Below are positions 54,648-63,004 of a stretch of 63,036 nt of DNA, one piece after another. The notes below the pieces were generated by a model. It had not been told where the DNA came from and did no database searches. It saw only the letters and a program-made list of their open reading frames with translations. Numbering within the stretch: the stretch's first letter is position 1; every line of letters begins with the position of its first letter. The DNA lies in contig JAFXZY010000038.1 in the NCBI GenBank assembly GCA_017541025.1, forward strand, positions 1-63,036, written 5' to 3'. This DNA is from Bacteroidaceae bacterium (lineage in GTDB: Bacteria > Bacteroidota > Bacteroidia > Bacteroidales > Bacteroidaceae). Position numbers and translations under genes: made by a program.

Positions 54648-56009
54648 ATGGCGGCTATGAGGCGAGCCTTATTTGGCGTAGCCATCCTTATTCTTCATGC
54701 TTCATTCTTCACATCATCCTGCTGGGCACAATCAGATTCTACGAAGGCCAACAAGCTGTCTATGGATTTGCAATTTTTGGCTCACGGCGAGATTTGTGCC
54801 GGTGGTCTGCCCAAGCCGCCCATCACCAAGCCGGATGGTCCGGAAGCCGACTTATCGGCTTTCCTGTTAGGACGTACCCGCTTATCCCTGAACTACGAGC
54901 GCAACTGGCTGGAAGCAAAAATCACATTGCAGAACAATGCTGTCTGGGGTATGCGCAACAATATGTCGGTGGATTTATACGAAGGATGGGTGAAGATGAA
55001 ATCCAAGAACGGATTCTTCACTAAGATAGGACGTGTAGCACTGTCTTACGATGACGAGCGTATCATCGGACCCAACGATTTTGCCACAGCATCTCTGTCG
55101 CACGATGTGGGTATGGTGGGATACGAAGGACACGGACACCAGATTCATGGTATATTCGCATTCAACCAGAACAGTGAGAATGTATATGAGGGTACCTATT
55201 ATGATGATGGTTCGCAATACTACAAGACCATGCAAACCGTGTGGTATCACTACGATTTGCCCAAGTTCCCGCTGGGAGCCTCACTGCTCTTTATGAATAT
55301 GGGCATTCAGGCTGGCGAGGAAGGAGATACTCAAAATCCTCCATCCACCAAATACCAGCAGATGTGGGGTACTTACCTGAAGTATCACCCCAAATACCTC
55401 ACACTGGAGGCTTCGTACTATCGGCAAACGGGCAAAACGGTAAATGAAAAGAAACAATACAAGCCCATCAAGGCATGGATGGCCAGTTTGAAGGCAACCA
55501 TCACACCCACGGACCATTACGGATTCCAACTGGGATATGATTACCTGAGCGGCGATGACTTTGTGCCCGTCCCTTACGGCGGCACGGCGGGATTGCCCTT
55601 TCATGAGGTGCTGAAAGGCTTCTCGCCCCTCTACGGTTCACGCACCAAGTTCTACGGCATCCTGGACTTTTTCTACACCAGTGCCTACATCAACGGCTTC
55701 ACGCCCGGTCTGCAAAATGTCTATGTCGGTGCCTTTGGCAACCCTTTACCCAAGATGCGACTTTCCGTCGATTACCATTATCTGGCGGTGGCTACCAATC
55801 TTTCTGGACTCAGCAACACTTTGGGACACAACATAGATTTCAATGCCGAATACGCATTCTCTAAGGATGTCTCTCTTTCGGTAAACTATTCCATGATGGC
55901 GGGAACAGAAACCATGACCCGGCTGAAACAGGAAAATGGCAGTAAATATGCTCACTGGGCATGGTTCTCACTGCTTGTATCTCCCACCCTATTTACCACA
56001 AGATTCTAA
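54648..56009 (+). CDS. Outer-membrane beta-barrel protein (alginate-export/porin-like)
   Basis: About 453 residues from the ATG at 54648 (54657 also possible). Signal peptide A-I-L-I-L-H-A-S-F-F-T-S-S-C-W-A-Q, whose middle is encoded by a 7-nt array (ATTCTTC units, 54680-54712). The mature part is strand-rich (F-L-L-G-R-T-R-L-S-L-N-Y-E-R-N-W-L-E-A-K-I-T-L-Q-N split by turns) and ends W-F-S-L-L-V-S-P-T-L-F-T-T-R-F, an aromatic-terminated barrel. Unrelated in sequence to the barrel at 49621. The substrate is unknown. Confidence 0.82.
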   Translation: MAAMRRALFGVAILILHASFFTSSCWAQSDSTKANKLSMDLQFLAHGEICAGGLPKPPITKPDGPEADLSAFLLGRTRLSLNYERNWLEAKITLQNNAVWGMRNNMSVDLYEGWVKMKSKNGFFTKIGRVALSYDDERIIGPNDFATASLSHDVGMVGYEGHGHQIHGIFAFNQNSENVYEGTYYDDGSQYYKTMQTVWYHYDLPKFPLGASLLFMNMGIQAGEEGDTQNPPSTKYQQMWGTYLKYHPKYLTLEASYYRQTGKTVNEKKQYKPIKAWMASLKATITPTDHYGFQLGYDYLSGDDFVPVPYGGTAGLPFHEVLKGFSPLYGSRTKFYGILDFFYTSAYINGFTPGLQNVYVGAFGNPLPKMRLSVDYHYLAVATNLSGLSNTLGHNIDFNAEYAFSKDVSLSVNYSMMAGTETMTRLKQENGSKYAHWAWFSLLVSPTLFTTRF

Positions 56010-56055
56010 AGACAAAGATTCCATATTTTTTACAAAAAAACACTAACATAAAAAA

Positions 56056-57231
56056 ATGACATTTACGAAAATCACAAAACTACGGATACTTACCGCCATT
56101 CTGATTTGCGGTATTGTACTGACAGCGTGTTCTAACAACGATGATCCAGTAGCGCCGCCTACTGACGATGTGGAAGCACAGTTGCAGCAGATGACGCTGC
56201 GCGAAAAGGTGGGACAGATGTTCTTTATCCGCATGGAGTCACTCGACCCGTCTATTGAATGGACTACTTACGATGACTTGGCTAACATAAAGATTAAGGA
56301 AGTGACCGAGAATATGAAGGCCGTGAACGAGAATTATCCCGTAGGCGGCATCATCCTCTATGCATGGAATATCGATAACGAAACGCAGTTGGCCCGTATC
56401 ATTCCACAAGTACGCGCTCTGAACGGCAATCCGTTACTCTGTATCGACGAGGAAGGAGGTCGTGTGTCACGCATTGCCAACAATCCGAACTTCAATGTCA
56501 AAAAGTATGAGTCAATGGCTTCCATAGGCGCCACCGGCGACCCACGGAATGCTTACGAATGCGGTAACACCATCGGCACTTACCTGCAACGTTACGGCTT
56601 CGACATCGACTTCGCTCCTGTGGCCGACGTGAACACCAATCCTGAGAATGTCATCATTGGCCCCCGTGCCTTCAGCGATGATCCTGCTGTTGCTGCCCCC
56701 ATGGTTACCAGTTACCTGCAAGGCCTGAAGGATGCAGGTATCACGGGATGTATCAAACACTTCCCCGGTCATGGCGACACGAAAGCCGACACGCACTATG
56801 GATATGCTTCTACTCAGAAAACATGGGAGGAAATGTTGAATTGCGAGATGGTTACCTTCAAGGCAGGCATACAATGGGGTTGTAAGCTGATTATGACGGC
56901 TCACATCGGTGCACCTAAGGTTACCGGTTCCGATGTACCCAGTACCATGTCGCCCATTATCCTGCAAGACAAACTGCGCGGTGAACTGGGCTATCAGAAC
57001 ATTATCATCACCGACGGCATGGAAATGGGTGCCATCACTCAGCAGTACACCAGTGCCGAAGCCGCTGTGGGGAGCATAAAGGCAGGCGTGGATATTGTGC
57101 TTGGCCCTCGCTACTTCACCGAGGCTTTCGATGCCGTAATGGATGCAGTGAACAACGGAACACTTAGCGAGGAGCGCATCAACCAGAGTGTACGTCGAAT
57201 TCTGAGACTCAGAAAAGAGATGAAAAGATAA
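56056..57231 (+). CDS. GH3 beta-N-acetylhexosaminidase (NagZ-like) lipoprotein
   Basis: 391 residues. Lipobox L-T-A-C followed by S-N-N-D-D, an export signal for the surface. The GH3 barrel has L-R-E-K-V-G-Q-M-F, C-I-D-E-E-G-G-R-V-S-R, F-A-P-V-A-D-V-N, the NagZ acid/base loop K-H-F-P-G-H-G-D-T-K-A-D-T-H, and the nucleophile segment I-I-T-D-G-M-E-M-G. The family removes terminal GlcNAc; NagZ usually recycles peptidoglycan in the cytoplasm, so a surface-exported version more likely attacks external muropeptides or glycans. It is 46 bases after the barrel gene. Confidence 0.9.
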   Translation: MTFTKITKLRILTAILICGIVLTACSNNDDPVAPPTDDVEAQLQQMTLREKVGQMFFIRMESLDPSIEWTTYDDLANIKIKEVTENMKAVNENYPVGGIILYAWNIDNETQLARIIPQVRALNGNPLLCIDEEGGRVSRIANNPNFNVKKYESMASIGATGDPRNAYECGNTIGTYLQRYGFDIDFAPVADVNTNPENVIIGPRAFSDDPAVAAPMVTSYLQGLKDAGITGCIKHFPGHGDTKADTHYGYASTQKTWEEMLNCEMVTFKAGIQWGCKLIMTAHIGAPKVTGSDVPSTMSPIILQDKLRGELGYQNIIITDGMEMGAITQQYTSAEAAVGSIKAGVDIVLGPRYFTEAFDAVMDAVNNGTLSEERINQSVRRILRLRKEMKR

Positions 57232-57257
57232 CGGCATAAACGAAAAAGAGACTTTCA

Positions 57258-57316
57258 GTTTCGTCCGAAAACTTTCAATCTTGTCTGAAAACCTTTCAAT
57301 CTTGTCTGAAATCTGA
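57258..57316. repeat. 21-bp tandem repeats (second locus)
   Basis: TTTCAATCTTGTCTGAAAACC at 57273-57293 and a near-copy at 57294-57313, preceded by a partial unit. They match those at 54108-54149. Confidence 0.75.
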
Positions 57317-57322
57317 AAAAAG

Positions 57323-57356
57323 GAGGGTGTGTCAAAATAGGCACGCCCTCTTTATT
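57323..57356. terminator. Terminator between the convergent nagZ-like and putA genes
   Basis: Stem GAGGGTGTG (57323-57331) / CACGCCCTC (57342-57350) with TTTATT after it and an A-tract before it, so usable in both directions. Confidence 0.75.
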
Positions 57357-57376
57357 AATCACATAATATTAAATGC

Positions 57377-60300
57377 TCATTCCACCGCAGGCACCTCTAT
57401 CTGTGAGCCATAGCGATGGTACTCGTTGGAAATAGACTGCTCCTTGATGTAATGAATGAGCTCGATGCGACCGTCGTGAACAGGACGGGCTTGAGCGATG
57501 TACTTGTCGTAGTTGGCTGCTGCCTGGAACACAACGTCAGGCACCTCTGACGAGATGGTACGAATGCGCTCATAGTGCTTGATGCTTTCGCAGAAGGCTG
57601 CCAGATTCTCGTTTCTGGCTGTACATCCTTGGGCACGAGCTACATCAAGCAGAGAATTGCCGTCATCGGCAGAGACGGTAAGAGGCGTTCCAACGGTCTT
57701 GGCTGCAAGGCAAACCATCTCCAGTTGTTCCTTTGACTCGTCACCGATGAGGCGTAACGCCATACCTCCGGCCAAAGGCAGATAGCGGAATACATTCTGC
57801 TCGCCACGAATCGTGGGCTGGATATTGCGCGGATGACGGAACTCTTTCTCGTACCACTCGGCGTACGAAGTTCTGTAGTCGGTGCTGGTTCCGGTCTTGT
57901 CGGTAATTGTCATAAACTGAGCCACATAGTTGGGACCGCCTGCCTTCAAGCCAGGGCCAAAGGCGGAGAGTTTCATACCGCCGAAAGGCTGACGGTTGAC
58001 GATGGCTCCCGTAATGCCTCGGTTGATATAGAGATTACCTGCCAAGATATGGTTCTTCCAATAGCGCTGCTCCTGCTCGTCGAGCGACTGAAGACCGGAA
58101 GTAAGACCATAGTCGAGACCATTGACGAGTTCAACGGCTTGTTCGAGCGTATCGTAAGGTGCTACGGCCAGGAGAGGGGCAAAGAGTTCGGTGCGGAAGG
58201 TGAAAGAGTCAGGCTTTACATCCACCTTGATGGTAGGACGCAGGATATAATGCTTCTCATCAACGAACTCTGGCGCAATCAGCCAACGTTCACCCGGTTC
58301 GAGTTGGAAGGCTCGTTCAAGCTTCTCGTTCTTGTTGGTAATCATGGGGCCAACGATATTGCCGGCATCCCATACGCCACCCACCTTGAGTGAAGAAGCG
58401 CAGTCCTTGAGTTTCTCGAAGAACTCGGGATCGTTATAGACGGAACGTTCCACAAGCAGGAGGGAGCAGGCGGAACACTTCTGTCCGGCATTACCAAAAG
58501 CAGAACGGCAAGCGTTCATGATAGCATGATCACGGTCGCTCTTGGCAGAGATAATCATCACGTTCTTACCTCCCGTCTCAGCCGACAGCGGCTTACGGGG
58601 ATTGGCATGTGCGAGGGCTTGTGCTGTCTCGGTTCCACCCGTAAGAATGATGTGCTTGATGATGGATGAAGAGGTAAGCAGAGGCGTTGCCTCACGGTCG
58701 GCAATGATGACCTGAAGGGCTTGCTTGGGAACGCCAGCCTCCCAGAACGCTTTGGCAAAGAGCCAGGCAACCGGTGCCGCTACGGTAGCAGGCTTCAGTA
58801 TACAGGTGTTGCCGGAAGCTAAGGCTGCTACTACACCGCCACAAGGAATGGCACAGGGGAAGTTCCAGGGCGAGAGAACCAGTATGGTACCTTTACCACG
58901 CATCTCTATATCTGGCAGAGCAGCAAACTTCTTCATCGTAGTGGTATAGAAGCGGCAGTAGTCGATGGCCTCGGAAACCTCCACGTCAGCTTCCTCGATG
59001 GTCTTACCCGTGATGGCACACATACAACCGTTCAGGTCGCCACGCATCTCACCAAGGATATTGGCAGCGCGATACATTATCTGATGACGCTCTTCAACGG
59101 AAGTCTCACGCCAGCGTCCTGCATCGGCATCGGCAATATCCAGAATCTGCTGTACCTGTTCCTTGCCGGCACGTGACATCTCGCAGACAAGCACATCACC
59201 TGGCTGTGATCGGTCGTAGTACTGAACGCGATCCTCATTGAATACCAACTCGTCGCCAATCTGGGTCGGCAGTAAATCGCCAGACATGTTCTTCCATTTC
59301 GCAAATATCTTTTCTACCCATTGCTGGTTGCAGAAACGGTCGAAGTCGGTGTCGGGTTCGTTCAGCATCTCATCCCTCGGTTGCTGTCCTGCATAAGGTT
59401 GGTTGCGGTCCTGCGTTCGTGTAGGCGTATGGTTCAGGTTGTCCTTCATATTATATGCTGCAATGAACTGTTCCTGAAGCTCCTTCCACTCCTTCGTATC
59501 GGGTTTGAGCGAGAAGCTATGAGTAAGGAAGTTATCGGGGGCGGTATTCTCATCCATACGACGTACAAGGTAAGAGATAGCATTGAGGAAATGCTCCTTC
59601 TTCACAACGGGCGTATAGAGGATGACGTGGTTACCCAACTTCTTCTGCGCCCTCCAAACATGGTTCGCCATACCTTCGAGCATCTCAAAGCAGAAGCAGT
59701 CTTTCGGGGTCTGATACATCTCGCTGAGCAGATAAGCATAGGAAATGGTGAAGAGGTTATGCGAAGCCATACCAATGTGCAGCACGCGGGCGTTCTCGGG
59801 TTTCAGGCCACGCTCGATGATGTGCAGATAGTTGGCATCCACCTCCGTCTTGTTGGGGCGTACAGGGTTGGGCCATCCACGCAGGTCGCTGACAATATTC
59901 TCCATATCCAGGTTACAACCCTTAACGATACGCATCTTGATGGGGGAGCCTCCCTCAGCCACACGCTGGCGGGCAAACTCAAGAAGCTCTGTCTGGAAAC
60001 CTTCGGCATCGGGCAGATAAGCCTGTACTACGATACCAGCCTCGTAGTTCTTGAACTGTGGCAGGGAAAGAACATCCTTGAACAGCTTCATGGTCAGGTG
60101 AGCATCCTTGTACTCCTCCATATCGAGGTTGATGAACTTAGGCTTGGTCACACCATTCACATCAGTATAGGGATAATCGATAGCCGTCTTATAAAGTTCG
60201 GACATACGGCGAACCAGCTCAGGGAAGCACTCCTTATAGTTCAAGGCGTGCGTCTGGGCGTAGATACCGGATATCTTAACGGAAATATAGTTGATGTCAG

Positions 60301-60823
60301 GTTCCTTTAGGGCTTCCAGATAGGAGTGATAACGTTTGTCTGCCTCACCGTCACCAAGTACCACTTCACCCAGAAGGTTCACGTTCTGACCGATATCCTG
60401 CTGGAAACGTGTAGCAAGGTGTGTGGTCAGGCTGGGGCGTGCTGCATCTATGATAACACGACCCGTGTCACGACGCAAGCGCCACTTGATGATGGGAACA
60501 GCCGCCCAGTTGAAAAGCGGAAGATAGGCAAACTTCTGGTACATCCAGAAGAGGGCATGGTCGGAGGAGTCCAGGAACATGGGAATTCCGTATTGGTCGA
60601 TAAGTTCTTTCACGCGGATAGCTAACTTCTGGCGGTCGCGAATCTGACTGGTCTCATCGAGCATACGCACGATAAACTTCTTGTCGTTAGGAGTGGTCAC
60701 CATAGTGCCATACATGTGTTGTTCACTCTTTTCCAACTTGGTAAGGCCGGAATAACTCTCGTCGTAGAGTTTACGCATCCATGAGAAGACCTCCTCAATG
60801 GTAGGTATTTGCTGTTCTTTCAT
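57377..60823 (-). CDS. putA: Bifunctional proline dehydrogenase / 1-pyrroline-5-carboxylate dehydrogenase
   Basis: 1148 residues. Proline dehydrogenase barrel about 70-440 (F-I-V-R-M-L-D-E-T, Y-E-A-G-I-V-V-Q-A-Y-L, R-I-V-K-G-C-N-L-D-M-E, H-I-G-M-A-S-H-N). Aldehyde dehydrogenase domain about 520-1040 with catalytic Cys783 in G-N-A-G-Q-K-C-S-A and Glu749 in S-A-E-T-G-G-K-N. Together they oxidise proline to glutamate via P5C. No N-terminal DNA-binding domain, so it is not an autoregulator of the E. coli type. The promoter is supplied by the tandem 85-bp repeat upstream. Confidence 0.95.
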   Translation of the reverse strand: MKEQQIPTIEEVFSWMRKLYDESYSGLTKLEKSEQHMYGTMVTTPNDKKFIVRMLDETSQIRDRQKLAIRVKELIDQYGIPMFLDSSDHALFWMYQKFAYLPLFNWAAVPIIKWRLRRDTGRVIIDAARPSLTTHLATRFQQDIGQNVNLLGEVVLGDGEADKRYHSYLEALKEPDINYISVKISGIYAQTHALNYKECFPELVRRMSELYKTAIDYPYTDVNGVTKPKFINLDMEEYKDAHLTMKLFKDVLSLPQFKNYEAGIVVQAYLPDAEGFQTELLEFARQRVAEGGSPIKMRIVKGCNLDMENIVSDLRGWPNPVRPNKTEVDANYLHIIERGLKPENARVLHIGMASHNLFTISYAYLLSEMYQTPKDCFCFEMLEGMANHVWRAQKKLGNHVILYTPVVKKEHFLNAISYLVRRMDENTAPDNFLTHSFSLKPDTKEWKELQEQFIAAYNMKDNLNHTPTRTQDRNQPYAGQQPRDEMLNEPDTDFDRFCNQQWVEKIFAKWKNMSGDLLPTQIGDELVFNEDRVQYYDRSQPGDVLVCEMSRAGKEQVQQILDIADADAGRWRETSVEERHQIMYRAANILGEMRGDLNGCMCAITGKTIEEADVEVSEAIDYCRFYTTTMKKFAALPDIEMRGKGTILVLSPWNFPCAIPCGGVVAALASGNTCILKPATVAAPVAWLFAKAFWEAGVPKQALQVIIADREATPLLTSSSIIKHIILTGGTETAQALAHANPRKPLSAETGGKNVMIISAKSDRDHAIMNACRSAFGNAGQKCSACSLLLVERSVYNDPEFFEKLKDCASSLKVGGVWDAGNIVGPMITNKNEKLERAFQLEPGERWLIAPEFVDEKHYILRPTIKVDVKPDSFTFRTELFAPLLAVAPYDTLEQAVELVNGLDYGLTSGLQSLDEQEQRYWKNHILAGNLYINRGITGAIVNRQPFGGMKLSAFGPGLKAGGPNYVAQFMTITDKTGTSTDYRTSYAEWYEKEFRHPRNIQPTIRGEQNVFRYLPLAGGMALRLIGDESKEQLEMVCLAAKTVGTPLTVSADDGNSLLDVARAQGCTARNENLAAFCESIKHYERIRTISSEVPDVVFQAAANYDKYIAQARPVHDGRIELIHYIKEQSISNEYHRYGSQIEVPAVE

Positions 60824-60854
60824 AATAATAGTTGTTTTTCAGATTATGATGCTA

Positions 60855-61032
60855 CAAAGTTACGAATAAGCGAGAACAATACAAAATAAAAAGAATTTTA
60901 TTTTTATTGTCGAGCGAAAGTAAGTTCGAAACCAAGTTTCAAAGTTACGAATAAGCGAGAACAATACAAAATAAAAAGAATTTTATTTTTATTGTCGAGC
61001 GAGAGTATCTTCGAGACGAAGTTTCAAAAATA
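60855..61032 (-). promoter_or_regulatory. Tandem 85-bp promoter-bearing repeat upstream of putA
   Basis: -7 TAACTTTG at 60855-60862 with TTTTG at 60882-60886 (19 bases between); again at 60940-60947 with 60967-60971 (19 between); a third -7-like TATTTTTG at 61025-61032. The period is exactly 85. Each unit has CTCGCTTATTCG, an AT-rich palindrome (AATAAAA...TTTTATT) and CGAGCGA-GAGTA. Confidence 0.8.
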
Positions 61033-61081
61033 CATCTTTTATTTTTCATAGCCAAATAACAATGGGTGAAAAACGAAACAA

Positions 61082-61114
61082 AAAACCCTCTTCGGTAATC
61101 CGGAGAGGGGTTTT
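61082..61114. terminator. Intrinsic terminator near 61.1 kb
   Basis: Stem AAAACCCTCTTCGG / CCGGAGAGGGGTTTT with a T6 tail on the minus strand. It serves the minus-strand tail fragment and ATPase gene. Confidence 0.8.
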
Positions 61115-61169
61115 CGTATTAGTTTAGATTAAAACCATTCAAAGATGCCCATCACCTTGCGGTGAGAAG

Positions 61170-61340
61170 TTATTTTATCATCAGTTTCTTGCCATTATTG
61201 ACATATATTCCACGCTGGATGGGCTTGCCGTCGAGCTTGCGACCGTTCAGGTCGTACCATACATCAACCTCATTTTCTATTTTCCATTTTCCATTTTCAA
61301 TTGAGATAATTCCCGTGGTCTCGTCGTCACCAAAGTTCAT
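61170..61340 (-). pseudogene. Short C-terminal tail fragment (Prevotella-type secretion/anchoring tail)
   Basis: 56 residues from an ATG at 61340. It ends D-V-W-Y-D-L-N-G-R-K-L-D-G-K-P then Q-R-G-I-Y-V-N-N-G-K-K-L-M-I-K, a tail seen at the C-terminus of large secreted Prevotella/Bacteroides proteins (family recall). The preceding body is missing, so this is probably the residue of a deleted gene. Part of it (E-N-G-K-W-K-I-E-N) is a translated 7-nt array, ATTTTCC-type at 61266-61303. Confidence 0.6.
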
Positions 61341-61361
61341 CTTACATAATTAGACGTTGTC

Positions 61362-62618
61362 TTACGCATCCAATAAAATCTTATCCGAAAGGAACTCATA
61401 GATGCCCATCAGCACAATGCCTTGTTCATCCCTGCGTAGTTTCATGCGGTCACCAACAATTACGATCTTCTTGAATGAGTCACTAATCTGTTGTAGAGAA
61501 CGTTTCTCCTGCTGCATCTTCTCCTCATCTGGCAGTTTGTAGGCCGACTGTAGGTAATACCGACGAGAGCCAAGGTTGCATACAAAATCAACTTCGAGTG
61601 TAACCCGCTGCCATTCACCTTTCTCATTCTTGACCCTGAAATTAACATTGCCCACGTCAACAAGAAATCCTCGATGGCGCATCTCGTTGTAGATAACATT
61701 TTCCATCAGATGATTTTCTTCTGTCTGGCGGAAGGACAGTATGGCATTACGCAGTCCAAGGTCTTTGAAATAGTATTTCGGTGTAGTACCAATATATTTT
61801 CTCCCCTTGATGTCATATCGCTCAGATTTCTCTATCATAAAGGCATCTTCCAGATAGCCCAGATAGGTCTCAATCGTTTTATCTGTAATGTTGTTCAATC
61901 GCTTTACGGTCTTGAACGTATTGGCCAGATTTGTTGGATTGACAGGGCTGCCCACACTTGATGCCAGTATGCGCACCAGTTCCTCAAATTCAGCTTTGTT
62001 CTCTATATTGTGACGCTCATAAATGTCGCTCAGATATACTGTCCGGTAAAGGTTTCGTAAATAGGTCGCCTTCTTGTCGTCACCCTTAATTGAAAGAATC
62101 TTAGGCAGTCCACCGTATGTATAATAATCCTGCCATCCATCCACGATATCGCCCTCGTAGACCGTCATAAACTCCTTGAAAGTCAATGGCCATACATGGA
62201 TTTCGTCACCACGCCCACGAAACTCTGTTGCAATGTCACTTGAAAGGAAATGCGAGTTGGAACCTGTGACATATACATCTGCATTATCCTTCAATACCAA
62301 TGAGCCGAGCATATCCACGAAATCCTCCACCTTTTGCACTTCATCTATGATGATATAGTATTGATTATCATCCTTCATTTGAGCATCAACCCAGTCCAGC
62401 AGGTAATCAGGGTCATAGAAAGCCTTTTGCTTCCTGTCCTCCAGGTCTATAATCAGAATATGGTCTTTCCTGATACCCTCCTTCAGCAGATAATCCTTGA
62501 ACAGTGTCTTAAGCAGATATGACTTGCCCACACGCCTCAGACCGGTGATAATCTTTATCAGCCCATTGTCCTTGGAATCAATAAGCTGCTGCATATATTC
62601 ATCTCTTTCTATCTTCAT
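61362..62618 (-). CDS. AAA ATPase with DUF4143 domain
   Basis: 418 residues. AAA_14 N-terminal domain with Walker A G-L-R-R-V-G-K-S-Y-L-L, Walker B Y-Y-I-I-I-D-E-V-Q-K-V, sensor V-T-G-S-N-S-H-F-L-S, then R-G-R-G-D-E-I. The C-terminal DUF4143 part (Y-L-E-D-A-F-M-I-E-K, K-Y-Y-F-K-D-L-G-L-R-N-A, L-E-V-D-F-V-C) resembles an inactive or divergent nuclease fold. The family is common and multicopy in Bacteroidota; its function is not settled. The promoter is another copy of the 85-bp repeat. Confidence 0.92.
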   Translation of the reverse strand: MKIERDEYMQQLIDSKDNGLIKIITGLRRVGKSYLLKTLFKDYLLKEGIRKDHILIIDLEDRKQKAFYDPDYLLDWVDAQMKDDNQYYIIIDEVQKVEDFVDMLGSLVLKDNADVYVTGSNSHFLSSDIATEFRGRGDEIHVWPLTFKEFMTVYEGDIVDGWQDYYTYGGLPKILSIKGDDKKATYLRNLYRTVYLSDIYERHNIENKAEFEELVRILASSVGSPVNPTNLANTFKTVKRLNNITDKTIETYLGYLEDAFMIEKSERYDIKGRKYIGTTPKYYFKDLGLRNAILSFRQTEENHLMENVIYNEMRHRGFLVDVGNVNFRVKNEKGEWQRVTLEVDFVCNLGSRRYYLQSAYKLPDEEKMQQEKRSLQQISDSFKKIVIVGDRMKLRRDEQGIVLMGIYEFLSDKILLDA

Positions 62619-62692
62619 AATTTTCAGATACTTAAGCTCATTTTCGGATGTTTCTATTACGGATTTTTGGCAATTTTGCCACGAATCCGTTG

Positions 62693-62785
62693 CAAAAATA
62701 CGAATAAGTGAGCGGAATACAAAATAAAATCGCTTTTATTTTTATTCCTGAGCGAGAGTATCTTCGAGACGAAGTTTCAAAGATA
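62693..62785 (-). promoter_or_regulatory. 85-bp promoter-bearing repeat upstream of the AAA/DUF4143 gene
   Basis: -7 TATTTTTG at 62693-62700, 19 bases, TTTTG at 62720-62724; a second TATCTTTG at 62778-62785, 85 bp away. It shares CGAATAAG and GAGCGAGAGTATCTTCGAG with the putA copies. Confidence 0.75.
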
Positions 62786-62839
62786 CATCACAACAAAAAA
62801 GTTAAAGATTTAACACTTTTAACTTTATGAAAGCACAAA

Positions 62840-62963
62840 ATGGATGAGAAAGTGCAGATTTGGGGGGCGTTATTATCGCTTATGCGGATAGTTTTTAGAT
62901 GACGAGCCATTAATGCAACGGACTGTCGAGGCTTTCTTTAGGGATATACTGGATTTGATGTAA
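62840..62963 (+). pseudogene. Small ORF with an apparent one-base frameshift, next to a terminator
   Basis: Frame 1 reads M-D-E-K-V-Q-I-W-G-A-L-L-S-L-M-R-I-V-F-R and stops at 62900. One base shifted, from 62898, D-D-E-P-L-M-Q-R-T-V-E-A-F-F-R-D-I-L-D-L-M runs to the TAA at 62961. Removing one T from the T5 run (62892-62896) joins them into a 40-residue protein. It ends 4 bases before a strong hairpin. Either a broken small gene, a base error, or two unrelated pieces. Confidence 0.45.
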
Positions 62964-62966
62964 AAA

Positions 62967-63004
62967 TTCGGGGACGAAGCATACGAAAGTGCTCCGTCCC
63001 CGAA
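62967..63004 (+). terminator. Strong hairpin terminator
   Basis: TTCGGGGACG (62967-62976) / CGTCCCCGAA (62995-63004), with an inner AGCA/TGCT extension. The downstream tract is weak in T. Confidence 0.65.

Noticed and set aside
57258-57316. CRISPR-like repeats at the 21-mers
   Set aside because: The units are directly adjacent with no spacers and only two or three copies.
60824-61032. Insertion sequence upstream of putA
   Set aside because: Only short tandem repeats are present, without a transposase or terminal inverted repeats.
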